Shown here one piece after another: positions 1 through 9,169 of a stretch of 37,534 nt of DNA. Position 1 is the first letter of the stretch, and each line of letters starts with the position of its first letter. A program made the position numbers and the translations under genes. The notes beneath the pieces are model-generated. The model ran no database searches. It was not told where the DNA came from and saw only the letters and a program-made list of their open reading frames with translations. The stretch is from Chara braunii (taxonomy: Eukaryota > Streptophyta > Charophyceae > Charales > Characeae), in the NCBI GenBank assembly GCA_003427395.1, contig BFEA01000183.1:200392-237925 (forward strand). Direction: 5' to 3'.

Positions 1-370
1 TCGAATAAAAAAAATCAATCAATCAATCAATCAATCAAAGGTGGGGCGGGGCGACCCCGCCCACACCAATCAATCAATCAATCAACGAGAAAAAAAAAAT
101 AAAAAAAATGCGTTTTTTTTTTTCCATTTTCGTAGGATTTCGCCCATACCCCCCCCACCAAAAGTTGATCTTTTTCGTTTGTTTTTTGTTGGGGGGGGGT
201 CGGGCAGGGGATGCGCCGCCACGTGGCGCCGTCAGAATCTTCATACCCCCTCCCCTGCGGCCGCCAAGTGTCCGCGAATGCGCGCGTCCGCGCGGACACG
301 TCCGCGGGGGCTTCGCGGCCTGGCCACGGCCGCGGACTTGGCCGCGCCTGTCCGCCGCCGGGGGGAATTC
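1..370. repeat. Low-complexity and GC-rich segment at left edge
   Basis: No gene is seen. Two blocks of tandem TCAA/ATCA repeats (about 14-38 and 67-84) flank a GC-rich inverted repeat: GGGCGGGG at 44-51 and CCCCGCCC at 55-62 around a 3-nt loop, extended by GGTG/CACC with one bulged base. Poly-A and poly-T runs follow at about 90-125, then a very GC-rich stretch at 180-365 with a perfect 12-bp palindrome at 286-297 (GTCCGCGCGGAC). The change at about 370 is abrupt: the next base lies inside a reverse transcriptase gene. The segment is therefore either foreign to GyA or a rearrangement or assembly join. Short ORFs across it are compositional. Confidence 0.55.
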
Positions 371-1320
371 ACTGCTTTGGACTAACCAATGCGCCAGCTA
401 CATTCCAGCGCTGCATGATTGATTTGTTTAGGCCATGATTAGATAGATTTGTAGTTGTGTACTTAGACGATATCCTAGTCTTTAGTAGGACCCTCCAGGA
501 GCATGAGGGCCATCTGAGGCAGGTCTTGGGGAAGCTGAGAGAAGCTACTTCAAGATCAACACAAAGAAGTGTGAGTGGGCCAAGACACATGTTTTATACC
601 TGGGCCACGTTCTAGATGGAGATGGCATAAAGCCTGAGGATTGTAAAATAGCAGCGATTAGAGATTGGCCAACTCCCTGCACATTGATAGAGTTGCGGTC
701 TTTCTTAGGATTGGGCAATTGCTATAGAAAGTTCGTTAGGAAACTTTTTCACCATCGTTGCACCCCTTCGCAGGTTGCTAAAGAAGGAAGCAATCTTGAA
801 GTGGGACAAAGACTGTACGTCGGCCCTGAAGAAGTTGAAGCGGCCTTTGATAGAGTATCCAATCCTCAAGGTAGTCGATCTGTCCCTGCCTTTCATTGGT
901 ACAATTGACGCGAGTCAGTATGGCATAGGTGTTGTCTTACATTAAGACGATGGCAATGGCTATAGACCCGTAGAGTTCATGTTTGCTAGGACGCCTTCAA
1001 AGAAGGTAGCGACATCCACCTATGAGAGGGAACTCTACGCTCTCAGGCAAGCATTAAACCATTGGAAGCAGTACTTGCTTGGGGGGCACTTCAAAGTGTA
1101 TTCAAACCACGAAACGTTGAGGTGGTTGAAGAGGCAGGCCAAGATAACACCTAAGCGTACTAGGTGGGCCGCCGAGATAGATCAATTTGGCTTTGAGCTC
1201 AAGCCAGTTAAAGGGAAGTATAATGTAGTTGCAGACACTCTAAATAGGGCTGATTACTTCGGAGCGATAGTTCACTATCCGGATATAGGAAGACACCTGC
1301 GACAAAATGTCAATTAAGCC
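371..1320 (+). pseudogene. GyA reverse transcriptase (C-terminal half) and RNase H, broken
   Basis: The first residues are the RT palm motif [11 protein letters not shown], followed by the catalytic YLDD loop (VYLDDIL, about 460-480) and the SFLGL thumb region. RNase H follows with DASQYGIG (about 910), STYERELYAL (about 1015), HETLRWLK and the terminal VADTLNR motif near 1235. The domain normally reads S/T-D-H at the third catalytic Asp, but here it reads SNHETL, so that residue is lost. A TGA interrupts DLFRP-LDRF where Trp is usual, and a TAA replaces a probable Gln before DDGNGYRP. At least two frameshifts lie near 545 and 760-900. RT fingers and the first catalytic Asp are absent through 5' truncation. 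Confidence 0.85.
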
Positions 1321-1749
1321 TATGCGCAAGACCCTATTTACAGTGATCTCCTCAAGAGAGTTACAGAGTCTCCAGAGTCTGAGCCAAACTGCCGCACTAC
1401 AGATGGGTTTCGTTCGAAAAGACTAATGTAGCAGATCGATTGTGCGTTCCCAATAGTGAAGAGATCCGAAGTCTGATCTTGGGGCAATGCCATGATATAG
1501 AGGGATATTTTGGGTGGCAAAAGACGTTAGCCAACCTCATGCACGCATATACCTGGCCTGGAATGAAGGCTGGCTGCATAGAGTATGTACGCAGTCGTGA
1601 GGTGTGCCAGCGAAATAAGACCACTACGCGAGCCCCTCTTGGTCTCCTCAGACCCTTGCCTATTCCTGATGCGCTCAGAGACTTTGTATCCATTGATTTC
1701 ATGGATGCTGGGGTCAGGAGTAGGTGTGGCAAGAGCCAAGTCATGTTAA

Positions 1750-2730
1750 ACCACCACTCTGTCCGACAGGAGGAAATAGCCCCTCCTGTGAGTCCGGGCG
1801 AATATTTAGGGAAGGTGACGACCGGTGGGCGAAACAGCAGGGCCAGTTCTGTGGGAAAGTCGGAACCTGTGACATCTTCGGGCCGCAGGTAGTTTTCGCT
1901 GCTTTCGAAGGCGGGAACAGTGGCGGCCGCCACTTTCCAGAGCACATTCGAATTGTTTCTTGTTTTTTTTTATATATATAATGTTTTTTTGTGAATGACT
2001 TGTCAGTCTTCTTTTTTTCATAGGCCTCGTTTATTCCCACTGCACGTTTCGGCGTCCACATGCATAGAAGGTCAGGCCGAAAAAAAAAAACGACTTAGGG
2101 CGAAAAAGAAAATCGATACCCAGCTTGCCCGTACTGGCTTCGGGCCTCGCTGCACTACTCTCGAAATGTGCAAAACGAGAGTGAAATTTGCACTACATTG
2201 TGGAAAGATACACCGCCAAGATTTTTGTCTTTTGTGCATGTAGAGAGTAGTGCAGCGAGGCCCTTCGTCGCCGAGATGCACTGAGGGGTTTTCCCACAGG
2301 CAAAGACCATTGCCAAGACTATCTAAATTTGGACGTCCTTGTGGCGAGGTGCAAAAAACAGTGTTGATCTGCATTTCTGCATATCTGCGTGGCACACGTC
2401 CAGATTCAGACAGTCATCCCAATCGTCCTTGCCAGCGGGATCCGGCTGTAACTGGATTTCTATCTACGATGACGCCGCAAAGACCGCGGTCCCTGGCAGG
2501 GATCCATCCGAAAATCCTTTGGCTTTTTTTTTTTTTTTTTTTTTTTTTGCCATTCAAATTCCAAAAAAAAAAATTAACAAAAATATACACCAGCAATTGC
2601 TGGGCCCGCCGACAGGGATTGAGGAAAAGAGTCACCCGGTAGTCCGCTCGCCTACCGGTAGTCCGGACGCCGTTTCGGAAAATCCACCTACCGGTGGGCG
2701 CAATTTCGACCTGTTGGACAGAGTGGTGGT
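1750..2730. mobile_element. 981-bp terminal-inverted-repeat DNA element with TTAA target duplication
   Basis: The ends are inverted repeats of 21 bp with one mismatch: ACCACCACTCTGTCCGACAGG at 1750-1770 and its complement at 2710-2730. Both ends are flanked by TTAA (1746-1749 and 2731-2734). Deleting the element and one TTAA leaves the GyA integrase frame intact through the VM-L-IVDRF region, which confirms the insertion and its exact borders. No transposase motif is visible, so it is non-autonomous. TTAA duplications are typical of piggyBac and Kolobok superfamilies, but the superfamily is not assigned. Inside are ACCGGTGGGC-like subterminal motifs near both ends (about 1819 and 2690), a poly-T run at 2525-2548 and a long inverted repeat at 2142-2263. 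The element is younger than GyA. Confidence 0.9.
2142..2263. repeat. Long hairpin inside the TTAA element
   Basis: A perfect 21-bp inverted repeat pairs 2142-2162 with 2243-2263. After a small internal loop, ATGTGCAAAA (about 2166-2175) can pair with TTTTGTGCAT (about 2230-2239), adding ten pairs including two G-U wobbles. The whole fold is about 122 nt with a large terminal loop. The arrangement resembles a plant miRNA or siRNA precursor derived from a small DNA transposon, or a secondary inverted repeat needed for transposition. No expression evidence is available from sequence alone. Confidence 0.7.
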
Positions 2731-3540
2731 TTAATAGTTGATAGATTTAGTAAGTATGCAGTGTTTGTTCCTTTGCCTTTTGAGGCACATACATATTTAG
2801 TGATACACGAGTTTTTCAATCACTGGGTCAGTGACCATGGGCTACCGCTGTCTATAGTTAGCGACAAAGATACCCGGTTCACTAGTCAGAACTGGCAGGA
2901 ACTAATGAGAGTTGTTGATGTCATCTTGCCGTCACCCAAAGACCAACGGTCAGACTGAGCAGATGAACAAAGTCCTGCAGCAGGTTCTCATACCTGACCA
3001 AGTTAATTGGGATGAGATGCTCCCAAAGGTAGCCAGTGCCGACAATAACAGCGTGCACTTAGCCACTTGTCGCACTCCCAACGAATTGCACAAGTCCTTT
3101 AGACCGCGTAGACCGTTTGAGGGACTCAACTGGGATCGGATTCAGAGGCTACCGCCCGGAACTAGGGAGTCCGCGATACAACATGAAAATGAGATTGCTA
3201 CCTCAGGAAGGTCCAACGTAGAATGATAGAGCAAGCCAATAAGCATCGTTGCCCATTGCAGTTCCAAGTAGGCGACTTAGTTTGGGTTAAGTCAAAAGAG
3301 TTTGCTCATGAGGAAAACATATTGCAGAAACTGTTACCTGCTTATAGAGGACCGTGGCCTGTTTTGGAAGTCAAGGGCGGAGAGGATGGACCGTCCTACA
3401 CCATAGAGATTCCAGCACACCTCCACACCTACCTAGTCTTTCATGCGTCAAAGTTGTTGCCTTGTACCACAAGTCAACAGTTTACATCACGGAGGCCCAT
3501 GATCCCTCCGGACATGGATGGAATGTACGACATTGAAAGC

Positions 3541-3660
3541 ATTGTAGGTAAAGATGTGTTCAGAACAGGAGGTAGAGGATGTCCACAGAAACATGGCAGC
3601 ATTGTAGGTGAAGATGTGTTCAGAACAGGAGGTAGAGGTCATCCACAGAAACAGTATAAG
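3541..3660 (+). repeat. 60-bp tandem duplication in the GyA chromodomain
   Basis: Bases 3541-3600 and 3601-3660 are two copies of a 60-bp unit with only a few differences. Each encodes an SIVG-x-DVFRTGGRG-type block. The unit is a multiple of three, so the frame is kept and the protein carries the block twice. The same position in GyE (33622-33861, minus strand) has a single copy, so the duplication is private to GyA. Confidence 0.9.
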
Positions 3661-3831
3661 GTTCGATTTGCCTATCAAGAGCCGGAAGACGACCTCTGGT
3701 TTACCCTAACAGAGCTTCTAGAGACCGCTCCCGATATAGTCTGAGCCTACAAGCGAGATAAGAAAGGAAGGTAAAGGTCCTACCTTGGACTGAAGTATTC
3801 TCGGAGGACCTCAAATTTAGGCCGGCGGGAG

Positions 3832-4784
3832 TGAAACGGTTTTCACCTTAGCATTAGCAGACGCAGATCCCAGGGCCTGATCCCTAGACCTTACCACACC
3901 CGTGTACGGTATCGAGTCGACCCGTGTGTGTTTGAATCCGTGACCTGTGTTTTGGTAGTTGACTGTTGCCTGTCATAGGTCTGTCGACTAGTGGTCATAG
4001 TTGTGTAGAGGCCGTAGCTGTAGCAATTCTGAAAGGTCAAGGTCGTAGCTTCTACAGTCCTGAGAGGTCAAGGTCGTAGCTGCTACAGTTCCGAAAGGCC
4101 AAGTCCACAGACTTTCGGAAGGTCCGGAAGTGGCGTTAAGATCACCACTGGAAACTTGAAAGCTAGGCCGAAGGATAATTTGATTGTTAACACAAATATT
4201 TTTATGACTTCGAGTTTTTCTCACGTTACTCACAGCAGACTAGAGGCAAGTGGGCAAGTGGTGAGTCCAACTTCGCTTAGTCAGCGGTACCCAGTCTCAG
4301 TCTCACTTTGTACAATCAGCAAGTACCACGAGGGACTGTGTGCACCATGGGCCCGATGGAAAAGGGCAAACCAGCGACTTAAAGAAGTAGAAGCGCTGCC
4401 ATAGCGTCTTGTGCGAGGTGGTCTGCAGATGCCTGAGGTCGAAGTGGGCTGAAGGGAGATAGAGTATCCATAGCCGGTAGAGGTTAGGCGGCCATAGCCG
4501 CTGTAGCTGGAGATAGATTTCAGGGTTTGTGTATGATACGGAGTTGTTTGCGTGGGATATCCAGGGAGATCCAAAGACGAGCGTGTGTAAACAGGTGTGT
4601 GAATACAGTGTCGGACAGAGGAGGTGTGAGCTCTCAGGCGCCATAGCCAGTTGGAAGCGAGTTTGTATCCAAACTGTGTTCTCGACTTGAATATCTCTGA
4701 GCTTTGTGTGGGCGCACAGCGCCAGCGTGGATTGCCACCTGTTTGCATGTATGTGGAGTGAAGAAGAAAGCGAGTCTGATTGCA
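3832..4784 (+). mobile_element. GyA 3' LTR (about 953 bp)
   Basis: The start, TGAAACGGTTTTCACC at 3832, follows the end of the polyprotein and a short UTR with a weak purine tract (GGCGGGAG). The end, CTGATTGCA at 4784, is set by alignment with the solo LTR at 28244-29126 (opposite strand), which shares both ends and the order of internal blocks. The U3 part holds a 31-bp repeat at 4031, 4062 and 4093 (partial) with the motif GGTCAAGGTCGTAGC and a GTAGCTGCTAC palindrome. The TATA box seen in the two relatives is degraded here. A 5' LTR partner is missing, so no target duplication can be tested. Confidence 0.8.
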
Positions 4785-5640
4785 TTATAACTTCCAGCAA
4801 ATTATCACAAGAGCAATAAGAGTTCAAGTCACCAGCGCTCATCAGCGCTTACAAAGGTAACCAGGAACCAGAGTCATCTCTCAGGTAAGTATCTCTTTCC
4901 AGCTCTTCTTCTCTCTCTGTGTTTCCTCCCTCTTTTTCACCGATCTTCTCTCTAGCTATGTCCTCAGTGTCTTCTCTCCCTACATGCATGCACACTCACT
5001 AACTACTACTCAAGGATCTACTCTGGATACATCCACTGCTAGGCCTACTACTACCACTAACTAGCATTAACACTCTGTACTGGCGCAGCTATGGCTTCCT
5101 TCGCCCTGCCAGCGCTAACTCTCCCTCTCTCATTCTCTCTCTTAGCGCAGCACCCTGGGTCAGCGCTCTACCCCTCCCAATACCGCACAAGTGCACCAGC
5201 ACTTCCACACTCCATGCGAATGAGCAATCTCCCCGAATGAGGAGGCTGACCAGTCCTTATATTGTCTTGGACTGAGCTTCAACTCATCCCAGCCTCTGCT
5301 TCTTGGGGCTTGACTTGGTTCTGGTCCCACATCCCCACGGCCTGTGTGCTTCAGAATGTCAGGGCCTGGTACTGTTCCATTGGTGGGCTGCTGCTTGGGC
5401 CTGTGAGTCACGACTTTTCAATTGTGGATCATGACTTTTGACTGTGGTTTGTGACTCCTGCCTCTGGAACACGACTTTTGCCTGGGGAAGTGTCCTTTGC
5501 CTGTGGGATGTGACTTTTCAATATGACTCTTTAATACGAGTCGTGACTTTTACCCCTGGGATGTGACTGTTCATCGGGTGCCTGTTGGATTTGATCTCTA
5601 AGGTACCCGACTGTGACTTCTCTGAAACTGACCGACCTAG
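4785..5640. other. Gene-free stretch resembling an antisense LTR
   Basis: No gene is supported. The composition matches other minus-orientation LTRs in the window: a CAGGTAAGTATCTC motif near 4884, pyrimidine-rich CTCTCTCT tracts at 4895-4990 and 5110-5150, a GCGCAGCTATGGC-type block near 5083, and a TATAA on the minus strand near 5255. At about 5405-5575 a degenerate repeat of 25-30 bp recurs, built around GTGACTTTTGCCTGTGG variants. Clear ends and target duplications were not found. An LTR fragment of another family is the likeliest reading, but this is inference. Confidence 0.4.
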
Positions 5641-5759
5641 CGTTTCTTGGCCTAGGACCTTGACCTTGAAATTCGAATTTGGGGTCTGAATCGTGGAAGG
5701 CCTTTCATTGGTTGATGCCCAAGATTCGAACTGCGTTCACTTATCGTTGATTCATCCAG

Positions 5760-6240
5760 CGTCGCTATGCAGACCACTGAAGAAAGAGGCAGTGTGGTAA
5801 TGGTACAACGATTGTGCCTTGGTGCATTTTGCAAGTTGAAGCAGGTGTTGATTGAGTACTACGCGCTAAAAATAGCAGACCTTTCCTTACGTGGTAGTCA
5901 TGCTTGACACATGTCAGATTGGTGTAGGGGCCATTTTGCAGCAAGACGACGGAAAGGATACCATCCGGGTGAGTTGGTCTAGACATTTACCTTTCTAGAA
6001 GGGAGCGTCATTGACCTACTAAAGAGAACTATAGATGCTGTGTGAGGCACTGAAGACGTGGAGAACTATTTCCCAGGCCTAAACTTCAAAGTTTGCACTG
6101 GCTAAAAACCCGCAAAGTTAGCCAGGTGGGCCACATAAATCAACCAGTTTGACTTTGTATTGAAGCCAGACGAAGGAAAGTACAAGGTTATAGCAGATGC
6201 ACTAGCTACAAGAGCAGATTTCTTCACTACGATCGTGACT
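5760..6240 (+). pseudogene. Eroded RT-RNase H remnant of a gypsy element
   Basis: Pieces of the RT-to-RNase H region can be read across changing frames. Near 5840-5880 there is LKQVLIEY followed by LKIADLSL. Near 5915-5960 there is QIGVGAILQQDDGKD, matching the DASQYGIGAVLQQ motif at the start of RNase H. Near 6080-6240 come FKVCTG, KLARWAT, INQFDFVLKPDEGKYKVIADAL and RADFF, matching the C-terminal half of RNase H. Stops and indels are numerous, so it is much older or less constrained than GyA. No RT catalytic loop or integrase is attached. Bases 5641-5759 show nothing recognisable. Confidence 0.7.
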
Positions 6241-6733
6241 TGCGTCAATGCAGGAGCACAGGTGATTAACCGTGGGTGTTATTTTCGGTGATGTCATGCT
6301 GATTTTTTGCTGTTTGCCTTGTTTTTCTTTTTGTGTGATATGTATGTGCTTTAGGGTACGCCATGTGTCCAGTTTTGACATGTTTGGATCAGTAATGAAA
6401 AAGTTGGCATTTCGTTGAATTCTTTGGGCGCTTCATTTTAATTCCGAAAGTGTTTCTGTTTTAGGGTTTTATAAACTTTTATCGTGTTTTTGTGTTTTTT
6501 GTTCGTTTTCTCTGCCCTGTTTGTTTTTTTTATGTTTGCTCTTTGGGCCCATATCGTTTGTTTTTGGAAATTTGGCTGAATTTTGCACCAATATTGTTGG
6601 CGATCGTGACTTGCATCAATGCAGTGGCACAGGTGGTTAACCAGGGGTGTTATTTTCGGTTAGTTTTCCGTCAAAACTGTGATATCGTGCTGATTTTTTG
6701 TTTTTTTCCTTGTTTTTCTTTTTGTGAGATATG
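6230..6733 (+). repeat. AT-rich segment with long direct repeats
   Basis: A block of about 115-130 bp starting GATCGTGACTTGC occurs at about 6231-6345 and again at about 6601-6733, roughly 370 bp apart. The T-rich unit between them (6346-6600) recurs at 25532-25880, partly in both orientations. The second direct repeat ends in GATATG exactly where the GyB LTR begins, and the first has GATATG followed by TATGTGCTTTAG. It carries no credible gene; ORFs here are T-rich and hydrophobic by composition. It may be non-coding sequence of the element that supplied the adjacent RNase H remnant. Confidence 0.65.
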
Positions 6734-7832
6734 TGCAAGGAATATGAGTGTGAGCGATATACATAAAACCAAGTTGCGAAATCACACAGCTGACCAAGTA
6801 GTCGTGTCCCAAGCAGAGAGTACAAATGCACCGAGAAAACCGTCCATATAGAGCAATACAATGAAGTAATGAGCCAATGTGCAAGCCCGTAGGCCACACC
6901 AACACAGTATCCAAAATCGCTCTGCTCTGTCTGGCGCTCAGCGCCCAGCCTACTCTACCAGACAATCCTACCTACAGCTGGTTCACACAACAGGATCACT
7001 TCGAGTCACGAAGACCAATGTACATGTCTGTCAACACCATTGCCGACCTCTCTTCATGTACCAGGTACGTATCTCGCCACCCTCAATCAGACCTTGATTA
7101 CCCCACCCAGCGCCTCCTTCCCTGAAGACCACCAGATCATCCTGCATTACCCCCTGGCGCCCAGCGGCCCGGCTATGGCCGCCTGCGCCCTGCTGCCCTG
7201 CAGCACCCCACTCTCGCGCCCCGTCAGCGCCCTTGGCAGCAGCGCAGCATCAAGCAAGAGCGCAGCAGCACTTCCGCAATGCCAGCACTGGCCAGAATGC
7301 CTGGCCCGGGCTTCTTCCTTCCTTTTGTGGAAGTGGCAGCCTCCTGTATGCTGCGTGTGGCCTGGCTGGAAGCTTCCAGTAGCTTCCGGTTGGGTCCCAG
7401 ACCCTGCGCCCAGGCCCAAGACTACAGTTGAGGGCCTGGGCCCCTTTTGCAGTTAGGCACGGCCTGAGTCTTCGAACTTGGGCTGTTTGCTGCATCTGTG
7501 CAGGGCTCCCAGGCAGGTGCGTTGGCACTACTGCTTTTGCAAAGGCTGAAGGCCTGCTTCCCAATGTATCGGCCCTGCTTTTGTGTATGTGTGCCCAGGC
7601 GCAACTGTCAAGGCCTGGGCCAACTGTACGACGCTGCAATGTGAGGCTCACGCGTCTTCCCAACCAACTGGCGTGCTGCGAGAGCCTGAATACCCACATA
7701 TGGAAATGTCGAATTTTGCCTTTGACAAATATTCAGGCCCGCCTTCACTTAGGGCGGGCACTTAGCTTGCTGGGGCCTTAGCCCAGGACAATGTGATGTC
7801 TGGTAGGGCCCCTTGAGGGCTTGTTCCTTACA
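6734..7832 (-). mobile_element. GyB 3' LTR (1099 bp)
   Basis: On the minus strand the LTR runs from TGTAAGGAAC (7832) to ATTCCTTGCA (6734); the short terminal inverted repeats are TGTAAGGAA and TTCCTTGCA. A purine tract lies directly upstream. Its last 335 bp recur at 15431-15768 in the same orientation, and the whole LTR recurs in opposite orientation at 13171-14214. A more diverged relative lies at 25998-26985. The LTR is GC-rich in its middle (7140-7460), which creates several long but meaningless ORFs. The flanking bases on the left are GATATG of an AT-rich repeat. Confidence 0.88.
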
Positions 7833-7850
7833 TTCCATCCCCCTTAGCTT
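7833..7850 (-). other. GyB polypurine tract
   Basis: The minus strand reads AAGCTAAGGGGGATGGAA, purine-rich and directly upstream of the LTR start TGTAAGG. This is the expected position and composition of the plus-strand DNA primer of an LTR retrotransposon. It fixes the LTR start and the orientation of GyB. Confidence 0.8.
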
Positions 7851-7870
7851 CAAAAGTCCGCTGAGATGCT

Positions 7871-9169
7871 TCATGCTGGTGCCTTCCCCTTCAGTTTCTT
7901 CTCATAATCTGCCACGATCTGAGGAGCTGCCTTGACAAGTTCCTCCCTTGAAATCCATCGATCTTGCTCCGGATCTGTATGATGCCTGAAATGGTACTTT
8001 GTAGTCCCTCGCAGGTTTGAAGGTCTTCCCCTGCCAGGTGGCTTGGGAACAGGCGTGTCTCTATGATCCAGGATATCGTCGATGTGCACGTGGCCATCCA
8101 TGGTTGGGGGCAGCGTAGATCTCCGTGATGGGAACTGTGCTGTCTCAGCGAAAGGTGCAAGCTTGGAGGCATGAAAAACAGGGTAAGTGCGTAAGTGACC
8201 AGGGATACAAATGACGTATGAGGGACCATCCAAATCATTCCCCACAATGTCCAGGACTTCCCAGGGACCGAAATACTGAGCCATTAGTTTCCTAGAGATG
8301 CTAAACTCCTGTCCCAACTCACTAGCCTTGACCCAGACATGTTCCCCTACCTGAAATGTGGACTGTCGACGACGCTTGTTCTCATAAGCAATCATGACTT
8401 CCTGAGATTTCTTGATGTGTTCGGCAGTCTACTACAACAGTTTCTCATACTGGACACCAAATTCAATGGTTCCAGGAGTTGCAGCAGTTCGGTTTTCAGG
8501 CAGGCGGAAGTCTAGAGCAGATCTAGGCTTCCATCCCAGATGCAGTTGATTAGGACTGACGCCGGTGGTGCTGTGTACAACGTTGTTGTACAGGCTGGCG
8601 ATGATAGGTAATTTCTCCTCCCAGTCATCCCGGCTGGGCTTGATGTAATGCCTCAGCAGATGCGACACCACTCGGTTCATCTGTTCAGCCTGCCCATTTG
8701 CTTCGGGATGATTCCCAGAAGTCGTTTGAAGCTGGCTGCCCATCTGTTCAGCGGCCTTCTTCCACATCTCGCTTGTGGAACGTATATCTTTGTCACTAAC
8801 GATCTTTTTTGGAAGTCCAAAGTCACGCTCCCAGTTATCCATGAACAACTTGATGACGTGCTAAGTCCTGGCAGTTTCTGGCATGGCGATTAGTCGAGCG
8901 TACTTAGTGAACCTATGCACTATGACGAAGATGTGCCTCTTGCCATTCTTGCTGGTCACGAGAGTATCCATGAAGTCCATGGAGATACTCTGCCTTGGGC
9001 CATCGGGAATGGGTAGAGGCTCGAGTAACCCAAGCAGAGCTTGAGTCCGTGGCTTATCCCGCTGACAGACTTGACAGGTCTGTGCGTACTTCTTTGCATC
9101 GTCCAGCATGTTAGGCCACCAAAATCGTTGTACTATAGCCGAAATGCCCCGTTGCGTCGTGGCACTCAC
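7871..9169 (-). pseudogene. GyB integrase and chromodomain, broken
   Basis: From the 5' side (right): the CHDATGHFG half of the zinc finger is at the end of the preceding frame (about 9150), then CQVCQRDK, LPIPDGPRQSISMDFMD (first catalytic Asp), VSDKDIRSTSEMW (second Asp) and HPEANGQAEQMN (catalytic Glu kept). The tail has GEHVWVKASELG, GPWEVLDIVG, YPVFHASKLAPF, and a chromodomain-like end with KYHFRHH and DRWISREELVKAAPQIV, finishing at KGKAPA with a stop at about 7871. Interruptions are a frameshift near 9150, a TAG near 8861 where a Gln is likely, and two consecutive TAGs near 8430 that also look like Gln. VIVHRF replaces the usual VIVDRF, a non-catalytic change. Confidence 0.87.

Larger units (their letters stand above)
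1321..3744 (+). pseudogene. GyA integrase and chromodomain, split by a DNA element
   Basis: The N-terminal zinc-binding half (about 1440-1620) is damaged: the second His of the HHCC finger is Tyr (CHDIEGYFG) and the first Cys of the Cys pair is Arg (REVCQRNK). The core starts with PLPIPDA and SIDFMDA, the first catalytic Asp, and breaks at 1745. It resumes at 2731 with LIVDRFSKYAVF, then VSDKDTRF (second Asp) and HPKTNGQTEQMN (catalytic Glu kept). Removing the insert and one TTAA restores the reading frame exactly. Frameshifts near 2925 and 3200 follow. The tail has the GDLVWVKSKEF fold, the YLVFHASKLLP motif and a chromodomain-like end ending near TELLETAPDIV. A 60-bp tandem duplication sits in the tail. 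The final TGA stands where Trp is likely, so the original end may be slightly further on. Confidence 0.85.
371..4784 (+). mobile_element. GyA: 5'-truncated chromodomain-type Ty3/gypsy LTR retrotransposon
   Basis: Order on the plus strand is partial RT, RNase H, integrase with chromodomain-like tail, short 3' UTR, 3' LTR. This RT-RNaseH-integrase order defines Ty3/gypsy rather than Ty1/copia. Gag, protease and the first half of RT are missing because the element begins abruptly at about 371. The integrase gene is split by a separate DNA element at 1750-2730. Coding parts carry several frameshifts and stops, so this is a dead copy. GyE at the right end of the window, on the other strand, belongs to the same family: its integrase, RNase H, chromodomain and LTR start closely resemble those here. 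No 5' LTR or target duplication can be seen. Confidence 0.88.

Noticed and set aside
4281-4842. Two minus-strand ORFs of 155 and 179 codons
   Set aside because: They lie wholly or mostly within the GyA LTR, overlap in different frames and lack recognisable motifs.
6492-6851. Hydrophobic 119-codon ORF resembling a membrane protein
   Set aside because: The T-rich repeat gives Phe/Leu/Val-rich translation in this frame, and the ORF crosses the border of the GyB LTR.
7040-7781. Several overlapping ORFs of 60-150 codons in both strands of the GyB LTR
   Set aside because: High GC content in the LTR lowers stop frequency; there is no domain and the homologous LTRs do not keep the frames.
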